Assembly: GCA_964449775.1 (NCBI GenBank)
Contig: CAYVBQ010000005.1
Coordinates: 62,001 to 126,000, forward strand
From: Fen-1258 sp964449775
GTDB lineage: Bacteria > Bacteroidota > Ignavibacteria > Ignavibacteriales > Melioribacteraceae
Direction: 5' to 3'
DNA: 64,000 nt
Shown: piece after piece, positions 34,630-43,318 of the stretch
Position numbering within the stretch: the first letter of the stretch is position 1
How the letters are laid out: each line of letters begins with the position of its first letter
The notes under the pieces: model-generated
The model's input: only the letters and a program-made list of their open reading frames with translations
The model's database searches: none
Told to the model about the DNA's origin: nothing
Position numbers and translations under genes: made by a program

Positions 34630-35649
34630 ATGAACATAATAAAAATGAGAGGAATTGCCGATAATCTCTTTGAACAGAGCAGGTATGAAGATGCCTACTG
34701 TCTGTATGATGAAATTTATTCCCGGGTGTGGAACGCAATTGGAGTCGTTCAAAACGGCTTAAATGATTTTTCTTGTAATTATCTGGGAAATAGTTTCCAA
34801 TCAAGCCATAAGCTTCGAACTACTTTTACTATTCAGATTGCCGAAACTGTTTTCAAGAAATGGTTCGGTCTGGATGTTGACCAGACCTTGAACGAGCTTA
34901 CTTTTACCACATTCGGACATGTTCAGTGCATTTGCTACTCTCCATTTCTGAATAAGACCATTTCTGCTGATGTTGTTTATAACGAGTTCTTAATTTTGCA
35001 GACACTTGTAAATGAAGCGGATAAAGATGATTGGATCAATCAATTATGTAAAATTGCTACGCCGGTAACAGAGGATCAACGGTTGAAAAGAATCCGCCCG
35101 AATCTGACTGATTTTAAACTGAAAAAAGTGCTTACTGAAAATGCAGAAAAGCTTAAGATTACCGACTGGAAAGAAGTAAACGTTTGTATTTTAGATTACC
35201 TTTTCAATATGGGGGATAATTCGTCCGAACTTTATACGTCAATTCAAAAAATAGTCGGAACGTACTTCCGTCAAAAAACTCACCGGAAGAAAAAAACAGA
35301 TAAGAAAGAAGATAAATATCAACAAGAGAATTTTAGATCTCAGAGTTACGAACGGTATGAAAAGTATGAGCGGTATGAAAAATACGAAAGCAGATCATAT
35401 TTTAAACAAGAAGGTTTTGACGCGACCCGCGCGACTGATTTTGAAAAGGCAAAATATTACGGACAAATTTTGGGCTTAAGCGGAAAGATCACAAAGTCAT
35501 ATATTCGCAAAAAGTATCTGGAGTTAATTGCTCAATATCATCCCGATAAAGTTTTTGAGCTTGGCGAAGAATTGAAAGTTCTTGCTGAGATAAAAACAAA
35601 ACAGATTAATGCAGCTTACGACTATATGAAGAAGAAATACAACATCTGA
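34630..35649 (+). CDS. J-domain protein with uncharacterised N-terminal region
   Basis: 339 residues. The N-terminal 215 residues match no family I recognise. A charged linker follows (about 218-265) with basic stretches and repeated Y-E-R/K-Y motifs. The C-terminal part (about 275-339) is a J-domain: YYGQILGLSGKITKSYIRKKYLELIAQ, split here around GKITKSYIRKKY, with the HPD tripeptide in YHPDKV. J-domains stimulate DnaK-type chaperones; being at the C-terminus, this looks like a specialised co-chaperone. Start: ATG behind TTTGGAGATAG. Confidence 0.75.
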   Translation: MNIIKMRGIADNLFEQSRYEDAYCLYDEIYSRVWNAIGVVQNGLNDFSCNYLGNSFQSSHKLRTTFTIQIAETVFKKWFGLDVDQTLNELTFTTFGHVQCICYSPFLNKTISADVVYNEFLILQTLVNEADKDDWINQLCKIATPVTEDQRLKRIRPNLTDFKLKKVLTENAEKLKITDWKEVNVCILDYLFNMGDNSSELYTSIQKIVGTYFRQKTHRKKKTDKKEDKYQQENFRSQSYERYEKYERYEKYESRSYFKQEGFDATRATDFEKAKYYGQILGLSGKITKSYIRKKYLELIAQYHPDKVFELGEELKVLAEIKTKQINAAYDYMKKKYNI

Positions 35650-35687
35650 TAATTTCAAACTACAACGGTCGGTTCCCAAAATTAAGA

Positions 35688-37127
35688 TTAATTACAAGCA
35701 TCACAATTTCCGCAAGGAGGTTCACCGGGAAAACCGAAATAATCGGAAATAAAAACTCTTCTGCATGTAATTGATTTGAAGTAGTTCACAACCGAAAGAA
35801 GCTTTTTGTTATCGTTCATTAATTTTTCTTTAAGATATGAATCGTCATGTAACTCATGCGGAAGTTCATCAACAATTTGAAGATTTTTATTCTCGACCGA
35901 TCCTTCTGTAACGCCGTAACGATCCAACATGGCAAGAACGGTTTCAACCCGGAAATCACTTCTATCCTTAAAACTCATCTGCTCTCTCAGATAATCAGCG
36001 CCCATAGAGTTTACTGAATCCAAATATGATTTCAGTAAATCATACATTCTTGAATAGTAATTCGCATCGGGATTAGCCCACTTGATAAATTCCATCTGTG
36101 TATAAAGATCTTGCTGATTATAAAGAAGCATACAGAGAGAATCTTTCCCATCTCTGCCTGCTCTTCCAATCTCTTGATAGTATGATTCGATTGAAGAAGG
36201 AACCTCCGCGTGGATGACGAAACGAATGTCGGGCTTATCTATTCCCATTCCAAATGCATTTGTTGCAAGAATTAATTTTTGCTTGCCCGTAAGGAAATCC
36301 CTTTGCGTACGTTTTCTATGCGGCGGTTCCAACTTTCCGTGGTAAACACTGTGCTTGTAACCTTTATCGCTAAGTATCTGAGAATAGTATTCCAACTTTT
36401 TGATAAGAGCGAAGTAGATAATTCCTGACCCTTGGTATTTATCCAGCACTTTATAGATAGCACTCAAAGTTTCTTTCTCATCATAAACGTCAGTTGTTTC
36501 CAGCCGGAGATTTGGTCTTTCAATTCCTTCATGAAAAATTTTGATTTCGCTTTTTTTAAGGCCGAGTTTTGAGATAATATCTTTCTGCACTTCCGGTGTA
36601 GCGGTTGCTGTCAGCGCAATTGTAAGAGGATTATTCAACATTTCTCTGAATTCGGCGATACGCGAATAGTCCGGACGGAAATCATGTCCCCATTCCGAAA
36701 TACAATGCGCTTCATCAACGGCTAACAAAGAAACATTAGCTGTCTTTATAGAATCTACAAATTCTTTCTTGCGAAATCTTTCGGGGGTTACATATAAGAG
36801 TTTTACTTTGCCATCAACGAACTTTTTTAATCTATCTTTTCGTTGTTCCGGAGTAACCGTGGAATTGATGAACTCCGCCGGAATATTTTTCTTTTTAAGT
36901 GTGTCAACCTGATCTTGCATCAGTGCGATGAGCGGACTAATTACAATCGTGCCGCCATCGAGCATGAGGGCAGGTAGTTGATAACAAATTGATTTACCGC
37001 CGCCTGTCGGCATTAGTACAAGACAATGTTTCCTTTCGGTCAGCAGTCTGGTTATAATCTTCTCCTGCTCACCCCTAAAGGAAGTATGATTAAAATATTT
37101 TATCAGTTCATTTTCGAGATGATGCAT
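35688..37127 (-). CDS. recQ: RecQ-type ATP-dependent DNA helicase, short form
   Basis: 3'-5' helicase for replication repair and recombination. 479 residues: motif I MPTGGGKSICYQLPA, motif II DEAHCISEWGHDFRPDY, ALTATAT, motif V/VI ATNAFGMGIDKPDIR and QEIGRAGRDG, and the zinc module with CRRVFISDYFGF and CGNCDAC at the very end. It stops right after the zinc module, so the winged-helix and HRDC domains of the standard ~600-residue RecQ are absent. Start: ATG at 37127. The upstream region contains a TIR element (37149-37253). Confidence 0.9.
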   Translation of the reverse strand: MHHLENELIKYFNHTSFRGEQEKIITRLLTERKHCLVLMPTGGGKSICYQLPALMLDGGTIVISPLIALMQDQVDTLKKKNIPAEFINSTVTPEQRKDRLKKFVDGKVKLLYVTPERFRKKEFVDSIKTANVSLLAVDEAHCISEWGHDFRPDYSRIAEFREMLNNPLTIALTATATPEVQKDIISKLGLKKSEIKIFHEGIERPNLRLETTDVYDEKETLSAIYKVLDKYQGSGIIYFALIKKLEYYSQILSDKGYKHSVYHGKLEPPHRKRTQRDFLTGKQKLILATNAFGMGIDKPDIRFVIHAEVPSSIESYYQEIGRAGRDGKDSLCMLLYNQQDLYTQMEFIKWANPDANYYSRMYDLLKSYLDSVNSMGADYLREQMSFKDRSDFRVETVLAMLDRYGVTEGSVENKNLQIVDELPHELHDDSYLKEKLMNDNKKLLSVVNYFKSITCRRVFISDYFGFPGEPPCGNCDACN

Positions 37128-37148
37128 AATTTCTCTTACCGGTTACAA

Positions 37149-37253
37149 TTAAGGCGGGTTCTAAAAACTATCTTTTGTAAAAATTTAACGCAGAGAACGC
37201 AAAGAATACGCAAAGTCCGCAGAGAATATTGAAGTTTTTAGAACCACCCTTAA
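37149..37253. repeat. MITE-like element with a third type of TIR
   Basis: Ends AAGGCGGGTTCTAAAAACT (left) and, inverted, AAGGGTGGTTCTAAAAACT (right), both preceded by TT. The 63-bp core has CGCAGAGAACGCAAAG-type words as in the palindrome at 28605-28693, but only one arm of it. It begins 21 nt upstream of the recQ start codon. Confidence 0.6.
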
Positions 37254-37284
37254 GATAATTAATTAATGAGGAAGTATGAATCAA

Positions 37285-38481
37285 TTAAACAAATTGCCCC
37301 GCGCAGAATCCCGATGACCATGCCCACTGAAAATTATAACCGCCCAGCCAGCCGGTAACATCAACAACTTCTCCAATAAAATAAAGTCCCTTTACTTTTT
37401 TACTTTCAAATGTTTTTGAAGACAATTCATCAGTATCAATTCCCCCGGTTGTAACTTCCGCTTTTTGAAATCCTTCCGTACCTGAAGGGATGATGCGCCA
37501 TTGATGAAAAGTTTTTGCGATATCTGAAATCTCTTTCTCGTTGTATTGATTTACCGGTTTATCATCATGAAATAAACTCATAAACCTATAAGCAAGACGT
37601 TTGGTTAGCAACGTGGCGATCAAATTTTTCAATTCGACTTTGGGTTTTTCTCTCTTCCAATGTTTGATCATTTCATTTAGATCTATCAGCGGAAGAAAAT
37701 TTATTAAAATCTCGTCACCTTCATTCCAGTAGTTAGATATCTGTAAAATAGCGGGTCCACTTAATCCTTTATGAGTGAAGAGAATTGAACCAGTGAAGGA
37801 TTGTCCTTTACAAGTAACCATTGCATCAGCGGCAACTCCGGCAAGATCGCCAATTATTTTGAGTGTTTTGTCGCTAAGTAAAAGGGGAACTAGTCCAGGT
37901 TTACAAGGAATAATATTTATTCCAAATTGTGCAGCAACGTCATATCCAAAACTAGTTGCTCCAATTTTGGGAATTGATAATCCACCAGCAGCTATAACAA
38001 GTGATTCTGATTCATAATCTCCGAGACTAGTCTTAACAATAAACACTTTTTGCTTCTCAATACTTTGAACATGACAATCGGTTTGAATAATTACTCCTCC
38101 AATCTCACATTCTTTTAGGAGAAGGTTTACTATCTCTATCGATTTATTATCACAGAAAAGTTGTCCCAATTCTTTTTCATGATATGGAATATTGTGTTTC
38201 TGAACCATGTCAATAAAATCGTATTGTGTAAATCTGCTTAACGCGGATTTGCAGAAGTGCGGATTGTTTGAAAGAAAGTTATTGGGTTCAATTATCAAGT
38301 TGGTAAAATTGCAGCGCCCGCCGCCTGAAATTAATATTTTCTTTCCAACCTGATCGGCTTGATCTATCAAAAGAACTTTACGATCTCTCTTACCGGCAAT
38401 GAAGGCGCACATCAATCCCGAAGCACCGCCGCCAATCACAATAACATCAAAACGATTCACTTTTCTCCAAATCTTTGACAA
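37285..38481 (-). CDS. HI0933/BaiN-family NAD(P)/FAD-dependent oxidoreductase
   Basis: 398 residues. N-terminal dinucleotide-binding VIVIGGGASGLMCAF, then LISGGGRCNFTN, the family signature; a central segment with SLVIAAGGLSIPKIGATSFGYDVA (split: AAGGLSIPKIGATSFGY); VTTGGIDTDELSSKTFESK and the end GLYFIGEVVDVTGWLGGYNFQWAWSSG (split: IGEVVDVTGWLGGYN). Members are cytoplasmic flavoproteins; BaiN reduces bile acid intermediates in gut clostridia, but most members have no known substrate. Divergent from the RlmI-like gene. Confidence 0.87.
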   Translation of the reverse strand: MSKIWRKVNRFDVIVIGGGASGLMCAFIAGKRDRKVLLIDQADQVGKKILISGGGRCNFTNLIIEPNNFLSNNPHFCKSALSRFTQYDFIDMVQKHNIPYHEKELGQLFCDNKSIEIVNLLLKECEIGGVIIQTDCHVQSIEKQKVFIVKTSLGDYESESLVIAAGGLSIPKIGATSFGYDVAAQFGINIIPCKPGLVPLLLSDKTLKIIGDLAGVAADAMVTCKGQSFTGSILFTHKGLSGPAILQISNYWNEGDEILINFLPLIDLNEMIKHWKREKPKVELKNLIATLLTKRLAYRFMSLFHDDKPVNQYNEKEISDIAKTFHQWRIIPSGTEGFQKAEVTTGGIDTDELSSKTFESKKVKGLYFIGEVVDVTGWLGGYNFQWAWSSGFCAGQFV

Positions 38482-38563
38482 TAAAATAAGTCTTTGATTC
38501 TAAATAAGCCTGAGAAATCAATCCCGGTTATTGGGTGGGATGTGTGATGTAATGTATTAAAGG

Positions 38564-38595
38564 TTAGTCAAATGCGTCATTAAAAAGTATATTTG
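38564..38595 (+). promoter_or_regulatory. Candidate promoter of the rlmI-like gene
   Basis: TTAG (38564-38567), a 20-nt spacer, TATATTTG (38588-38595). The -7 box is a full match to TAnnTTTG; the -33 box has one mismatch. The predicted transcript start is about 15 nt before the GTG. Confidence 0.45.
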
Positions 38596-38616
38596 CAATA
38601 ACAAATGAGTAATTAA

Positions 38617-39807
38617 GTGACAAAAGTAACTTTAAGAAAGAATGAAGAACGAAGAGTAAAAAATGGTCATCTCTGGATTTTCAGTAACGAAATTGTCAAG
38701 GTAGAAGAGGAGGTTTCCAACGGCGATGTTGTTCAAGTATTTGATTCACGAAACAATTTTATCGGATGTGGCTTCTATAACTCTAACTCGCTTATTGCTG
38801 TACGAATAATTTCGCACAAAGAAGAAGTTGATCTCCCGAATCTTTTTAAAGAACGTTTGCACGCTGCATATAATTTTAGAAAATCTGTCTATCCTGATCG
38901 AAATTCATTCCGGATGGTATTTAGCGAAAGTGATTTTCTGCCCGGTCTAATAATTGATAAATACAACGACACTTTCGTTCTTCAAGTCTATTCAGCGGGA
39001 ATTGAAAAGAATATTGAATCCATTATAAAAATTTTAACTGAGGATTTTTCCGCGAAGAACATTTTCTCAAAAGGGGAAGAATACTTCCGCACGTTGGAAG
39101 GTTTAGCAATTGAGAACAAAGTTTATTTTGGTGAAATGCATTCCGACGCGCTCGGCGAAGAAATTATTGATGACGGCAGCGTGAAATACAAAATCCACTT
39201 TGCAACGGGACACAAAACCGGTTTCTATTTTGACCAGTGTGATAATCGCGAGTTCTTCGGGAAATTATGTAAAGATAAATCCGTTCTAGATTGTTTCTGC
39301 AACTCCGGTGGTTTCGGTTTACATGCTGCACTGAACGGTGCAAAATCTATTGAGTTTGTTGATTCATCATCAGAAGAGATAAAAAATGCTCAAGGAAATT
39401 TTTCTCTTAACGGATTCAAGAACAAAGCAGAATTTATTCAATCGGATGTTTTCGATTATCTTGAAAAATGTAAGACTGAAAACAAAAAGTTTGATATCAT
39501 CAATTTGGATCCGCCGGCATTTGCTAAGAGTAAAAAGACAATAGCAACTGCAATAAAGGGATATGAGAAGCTGAACCGTCTGGCTATGGAACAGTTGAAA
39601 GATGGCGGATTGCTTTTTACTTCTTCATGTTCTCATCATCTTAAAGAAGAAATGTTTTTGGATGCAGTCAATACGGCTGCTCTTAAAGCCGGAAAGAAAA
39701 TACAACTCTTCTATTTTAATAACGCTTCTCTAGATCATCCGTCTTTGCCGGCAATGGAGGAAACGGTTTATCTGAAATTTGCCGCACTCAAAGTGACTGA
39801 TCAATAA
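38617..39807 (+). CDS. rlmI: Class I rRNA methyltransferase, RlmI-like
   Basis: 396 residues. N-terminal PUA-like domain (about 1-80; LRKNEERRVKNGHLWIFSNEI), EEY/central region, and a SAM-binding domain with VLDCFCNSGGFGLHAA, FVDSSSEEI and the motif NLDPPAFAKSKK; a second catalytic Cys in SSCSHHL. E. coli RlmI makes m5C1962 in 23S rRNA. The start is GTG at 38617; the PUA domain needs it, as the next ATG is far inside. A TAnnTTTG promoter is visible just upstream. Confidence 0.9.
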   Translation: MTKVTLRKNEERRVKNGHLWIFSNEIVKVEEEVSNGDVVQVFDSRNNFIGCGFYNSNSLIAVRIISHKEEVDLPNLFKERLHAAYNFRKSVYPDRNSFRMVFSESDFLPGLIIDKYNDTFVLQVYSAGIEKNIESIIKILTEDFSAKNIFSKGEEYFRTLEGLAIENKVYFGEMHSDALGEEIIDDGSVKYKIHFATGHKTGFYFDQCDNREFFGKLCKDKSVLDCFCNSGGFGLHAALNGAKSIEFVDSSSEEIKNAQGNFSLNGFKNKAEFIQSDVFDYLEKCKTENKKFDIINLDPPAFAKSKKTIATAIKGYEKLNRLAMEQLKDGGLLFTSSCSHHLKEEMFLDAVNTAALKAGKKIQLFYFNNASLDHPSLPAMEETVYLKFAALKVTDQ

Positions 39808-39829
39808 ATCCTTTTAAGGAACTTCATAA

Positions 39830-40150
39830 GTGGATTTCATCGCAGATAAAAATATAATCACAAAAATAAAAGCATACATCTCCTTAATTAAAAAACATTT
39901 TGATGTTGAAAAAGTATATCTGTTTGGATCATATGCTGATGGAGGAATGACTAGTGATAGCGATATTGATTTAGCAATTGTCTCATCTTCATTTGGTAAA
40001 AACCGATTTAATGATAATGTAACCTTAGGAAAACTCACCTGGGGAATTGACACACGAATAGAACCTATTGCATTTACTCCAAAAGAATTTGAAGAACAAT
40101 TTTTTGCTCAAGAAATTAAATTGAAGGGAATAGAAATACCAGTTAACTAA
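39830..40150 (+). CDS. Minimal nucleotidyltransferase (MNT-like)
   Basis: 106 residues. The nucleotidyltransferase signature is present: YLFGSYADGGMTSDSDIDLAIV, split as LFGSYADGG and SDSDIDLAIV, with the catalytic Asp pair, and a third acidic residue in DTRIEPIAF. MntA-type proteins are usually antitoxins paired with HEPN toxins and work by AMPylation or phosphate transfer. No HEPN gene is adjacent here: the neighbours are rlmI and a repeat. The start is GTG at 39830, 22 nt after rlmI. Confidence 0.75.
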   Translation: MDFIADKNIITKIKAYISLIKKHFDVEKVYLFGSYADGGMTSDSDIDLAIVSSSFGKNRFNDNVTLGKLTWGIDTRIEPIAFTPKEFEEQFFAQEIKLKGIEIPVN

Positions 40151-40246
40151 TAAACCGTCATCTCTAATTACCAAAATGTTTCGCTTGATCATCATGCGAT
40201 GTAGGAAACAGTTTATCTAAAGTTTGCCGGGTTACGAGTTAGTAAA

Positions 40247-40318
40247 TAGAACACTGATGATGTCAATTGAGCGGATTAATCAGTGTGAATCCGCTGCATC
40301 TATTTAATCCGCGTTCTA
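40247..40318. repeat. Palindromic element family C, copy 3
   Basis: Ends TAGAACACTGAT (40247-40258) and ATCCGCGTTCTA (40307-40318), imperfectly inverted, with an inner perfect stem GCGGATT/AATCCGC. It lies upstream of the moxR-bat operon. Confidence 0.6.
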
Positions 40319-40328
40319 TAATTTTTCT

Positions 40329-40336
40329 TATATTTG
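40329..40336 (+). promoter_or_regulatory. Candidate -7 box upstream of the moxR-bat operon
   Basis: TATATTTG, a full match to TAnnTTTG, 11 bp after the family C palindrome. It would give a 5' untranslated region of about 105 nt. The -33 box is not clear. Confidence 0.33.
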
Positions 40337-40447
40337 TCCCCGCAGAAAAATCCAAATTATTAACAGATTTTAACAAGAAAGCAGAAACTTTAGCTTCTTC
40401 GGGTTTGTAGAAAATCATTCGATATATTAAAACAGTGAGGGTTCAAA

Positions 40448-41431
40448 TTGGATATTACAGCACTCAACGAGAAAATCAGAAAAGAGAGTGAGTTCATTGA
40501 TGTTCTCTTAAACGAGATCGGGAAGACAATTGTCGGACAAAAAGCAATGCTTGAGCGTCTTGTTGTTGGATTGTTAGGCAACGGTCACGTTTTACTTGAA
40601 GGCGTTCCGGGATTAGCAAAAACTCTTGCAATAAAATCTCTCGCCACTTCGATGAAAGCAAAATTTCAGCGTATACAATTTACACCGGATCTTCTTCCGG
40701 CAGATTTGATCGGAACTTTGATCTATAATCAGAAAGACGGAAACTTTGCTATCAAGAAGGGACCAATCTTTGCAAACTTTATTCTTGCGGATGAAATTAA
40801 CCGCGCACCCGCTAAAGTTCAGAGCGCGTTGCTTGAAGCGATGCAAGAGCGGCAAGTAACTATAGGGGAAACCACTTATAAATTAGATGATCCGTTTCTT
40901 GTTCTCGCAACACAAAACCCGATTGAGCAGGAAGGAACTTATCCTTTGCCCGAAGCGCAAGTTGATCGTTTTATGTTGAAAATAAAGATCACTTATCCTT
41001 CACGCGAAGAAGAAAAAAAAATTATGAAGATGAATACAACTACTGATAACGCTTCAATTAACGCGGTGATTAATTCCGAAGACATTCTTAAAGCGCGCAA
41101 ACTCGTTCAAGAAATTTATGTAGATGAAAAAATTGAAAAATATATTCTTGATATCGTTTTCGCTACACGCAGTCCAAAAGATTTTGGCTTGGATGAACTG
41201 ACCGATCTGATCAGTTATGGTGGATCGCCGCGTGCATCAATAAATCTTGCTTTAGGTGCACGGGCAATGGCTTTTATACGTCGCAGAGGTTATGTAATAC
41301 CGGAAGATGTCCGTTCAATCTGCGCCGATGTTCTTCGTCATAGAATTGCTGTTACTTACGAAGCCGAAGCGGAGGACATTACTTCTGAAATAATTATTTC
41401 AAAGATACTAAACAAAATTGAAGTACCTTAA
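40448..41431 (+). CDS. MoxR-family AAA+ ATPase
   Basis: 327 residues. Walker A GVPGLAKTLAIKSLA, the block FTPDLLPADLIGT, Walker B ILADEINRAPAKVQSALLEAMQE (split: ILADEINRAPAKVQ), TQNPIEQEGTYPLPEAQVDRFM, and the C-terminal lid with YGGSPRASINLALGARA. MoxR proteins act as chaperones that load or mature VWA-domain proteins. The VWA genes follow directly, so it probably serves the Bat complex. Start: TTG at 40448, which gives the family N-terminus; the next ATG lies well inside. Confidence 0.9.
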   Translation: MDITALNEKIRKESEFIDVLLNEIGKTIVGQKAMLERLVVGLLGNGHVLLEGVPGLAKTLAIKSLATSMKAKFQRIQFTPDLLPADLIGTLIYNQKDGNFAIKKGPIFANFILADEINRAPAKVQSALLEAMQERQVTIGETTYKLDDPFLVLATQNPIEQEGTYPLPEAQVDRFMLKIKITYPSREEEKKIMKMNTTTDNASINAVINSEDILKARKLVQEIYVDEKIEKYILDIVFATRSPKDFGLDELTDLISYGGSPRASINLALGARAMAFIRRRGYVIPEDVRSICADVLRHRIAVTYEAEAEDITSEIIISKILNKIEVP

Positions 41432-41439
41432 TAACATAT

Positions 41440-41495
41440 AGCTATTAGCCCTTAGCATTTAGCTAAGAGCTAACCGCTAAAAGCTAATTGCTAAA
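41440..41495. repeat. 7-bp tandem array with inverted halves (TTAGC / GCTAA)
   Basis: Eight heptamers without a gap: AGCTATT, AGCCCTT, AGCATTT, AGCTAAG, AGCTAAC, CGCTAAA, AGCTAAT, TGCTAAA. The first half reads TTAGC, the second GCTAA, so the array can fold back on itself. It ends 3 nt before the ATG of the DUF58 gene, and no other Shine-Dalgarno is present. Confidence 0.65.
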
Positions 41496-41498
41496 GAT

Positions 41499-42374
41499 AT
41501 GCTTACAAAAGAATTATTAAAACAAGTCAAGCAAATCGAGATTCGCACACGGGGAATTGTGAACGATGTCTTCTCCGGAGAATACCATTCCGTATTCAAA
41601 GGAAGAGGTATGGAATTTTCGGAAGTGCGGGAGTATAATTTCGGCGATGACATTCGAAACATTGATTGGAATGTTACCGCACGTTTTGGGCATCCTTATA
41701 TTAAAATTTTTGAAGAGGAACGTGAACTAACAGTAATGCTTCTTGTTGATATGAGCGGCTCGCTTGTTTTTGGCTCGGTTGAAAAAACGAAACAACAAAT
41801 AGCGGCTGAGTTAAGTGCGATCCTCGCATTTTCAGCATTGAAGAACAATGATAAAGTCGGACTGATTTTATTCACAGACAGAATTGAAAAGTTTGTTCCG
41901 CCGAGAAAAGGGAAGAGCCACTCACTCAGAATAATTAGAGAAGTACTTTCATTCGAACCGCAAGGAAAAGCTACAAATCTTCGTCAGGCATTAGAATATT
42001 TTAATCACACTATAAAAAAGAGAGCAATTGTGTTTTTGATTTCAGATTACATTGACGGAGGTTACGATAAAATTTTACGCATCGTTGGAAAGAAACATGA
42101 TTTAATTGGAGTTATCTTACGCGATCCGAGAGAAAAATCTTTGCTCGATGCCGGATTAATAAAATTTCTTGATGCTGAAACGGGAGAGATCCGATTTCTA
42201 GATACCAGCGATAAAGTTGTTCGCAAATCGATTGTTGATGAAAATAAACGATGGATAGAATACCGCAGACAGCTATTTCTTTCGAGCAGGTTAGATTCTA
42301 TAGACATCGAAACATCCGGCTCCTATATCAAACCTCTTGTTGATTTCTTTAAGCTGAGGGAAAAGAGATGGTAA
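41499..42374 (+). CDS. DUF58 domain protein of the Bat operon
   Basis: 291 residues. The DUF58 signature is clear: GRGMEFSEVREYNFGDDIRNIDWNVTARFG, seen as FSEVREYNFGDD and IDWNVTARFG, followed by a VWA-like fold with DMSGSL (MIDAS-like DxSxS). Universally encoded after moxR in Bat operons; thought to work with MoxR in the assembly or regulation of the membrane VWA complex. No membrane segment is visible, so it is probably cytoplasmic. Overlaps the next gene by 7 nt. Confidence 0.9.
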   Translation: MLTKELLKQVKQIEIRTRGIVNDVFSGEYHSVFKGRGMEFSEVREYNFGDDIRNIDWNVTARFGHPYIKIFEEERELTVMLLVDMSGSLVFGSVEKTKQQIAAELSAILAFSALKNNDKVGLILFTDRIEKFVPPRKGKSHSLRIIREVLSFEPQGKATNLRQALEYFNHTIKKRAIVFLISDYIDGGYDKILRIVGKKHDLIGVILRDPREKSLLDAGLIKFLDAETGEIRFLDTSDKVVRKSIVDENKRWIEYRRQLFLSSRLDSIDIETSGSYIKPLVDFFKLREKRW

Positions 42375-43318
42375 AGTTTTTACGGGTAACTTCTATTTGG
42401 ATTCTAATTTCTCTCACTTTCGTAAATGCTCAAAATATAACTGTTAGCGCCACCACCGATACCAGCATTTATAAAATTGGCGATTATATAAAATATCAGA
42501 TAGAAATTACTCACGTGAAAGGTGTCATAACCTATCTTCCATCAGTGAAAGACAGTATAAAAACCCTCGAGTATATCCAAACATTGCCTCCAGAGAAAAA
42601 GGAAGTAGATAATAAAGTTATTGAACGATACAATTTCATTTTTTCGAAATATGATTCATCTCAGGTAACCATTTCTTCAATTACAATTGAATATGTTGAT
42701 CTTGGTGGCTCAACACGAAGGTCTATCAAAACAAATCCTATTACAATCACAGTCCGCACAATTCCTGTTAATGTTCAGGAAGATATAAGAGATGTGAAGG
42801 AACCAATGAAACTTCCGCTGAATTGGCTGCTGATTGGATTAATTGTTCTTGGAATTTTTGCCCTACTGGTTGCTTCATATTTTATATTCCAATATTACAA
42901 AAAGAAAAATGCGTTGAAAGAGAATATTATACTGGAGGTTAAAATTCCTCCGCACGAAACTGCGCTTGCAAAACTTTTAGAACTTGAGCAGAAAAAACTT
43001 TGGCAGAATGGATTTGTAAAACAGTATCACAGCGAAGTAACAGAAATAGTAAGACAATATTTTGAAGACCGCTTCAACTTTCGAGCTCTTGAAATGACAT
43101 CTGCAGAAATCTTAGCTGTTCTCAGTTACATGGAGGAAGGGAAAAAGATAGTCGGGATATCAGATAATTTCTTTAGCAACGCAGACCTTGTAAAGTTTGC
43201 AAAGTTTGAACCGATGCCGAAAGTGAATGAAGAGATGATGAGGCAGGCATATGAAATTGTTAATCAAACTATTCCCATCCCCGAACCTCAGATTGTAAGC
43301 GAGGAGAAAAATGTTTAG
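42368..43318 (+). CDS. BatD-like membrane protein preceding batA
   Basis: 316 residues. Signal peptide (about 1-21, ending VNAQ), a periplasmic beta-rich domain (about 22-145; ITVSATTDTSIYKIGDYIKYQI seen as TSIYKIGDYIKY), one membrane segment (about 155-178) and a cytoplasmic helical tail (about 180-316; YHSEVTEIVRQYFEDRFNF). The layout resembles the C-terminal half of BatD or DUF4381 proteins, which usually sit at this point in Bat operons. Overlaps both neighbours by 7-8 nt, so translation is coupled. Function unproven. Confidence 0.72.
   Translation: MVKFLRVTSIWILISLTFVNAQNITVSATTDTSIYKIGDYIKYQIEITHVKGVITYLPSVKDSIKTLEYIQTLPPEKKEVDNKVIERYNFIFSKYDSSQVTISSITIEYVDLGGSTRRSIKTNPITITVRTIPVNVQEDIRDVKEPMKLPLNWLLIGLIVLGIFALLVASYFIFQYYKKKNALKENIILEVKIPPHETALAKLLELEQKKLWQNGFVKQYHSEVTEIVRQYFEDRFNFRALEMTSAEILAVLSYMEEGKKIVGISDNFFSNADLVKFAKFEPMPKVNEEMMRQAYEIVNQTIPIPEPQIVSEEKNV

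Noticed and set aside
41440..41495. CRISPR-like repeat
   Set aside because: Units are 7 bp without spacers and degenerate; this is a tandem array, not a CRISPR. The same holds for 46039 and 28765.
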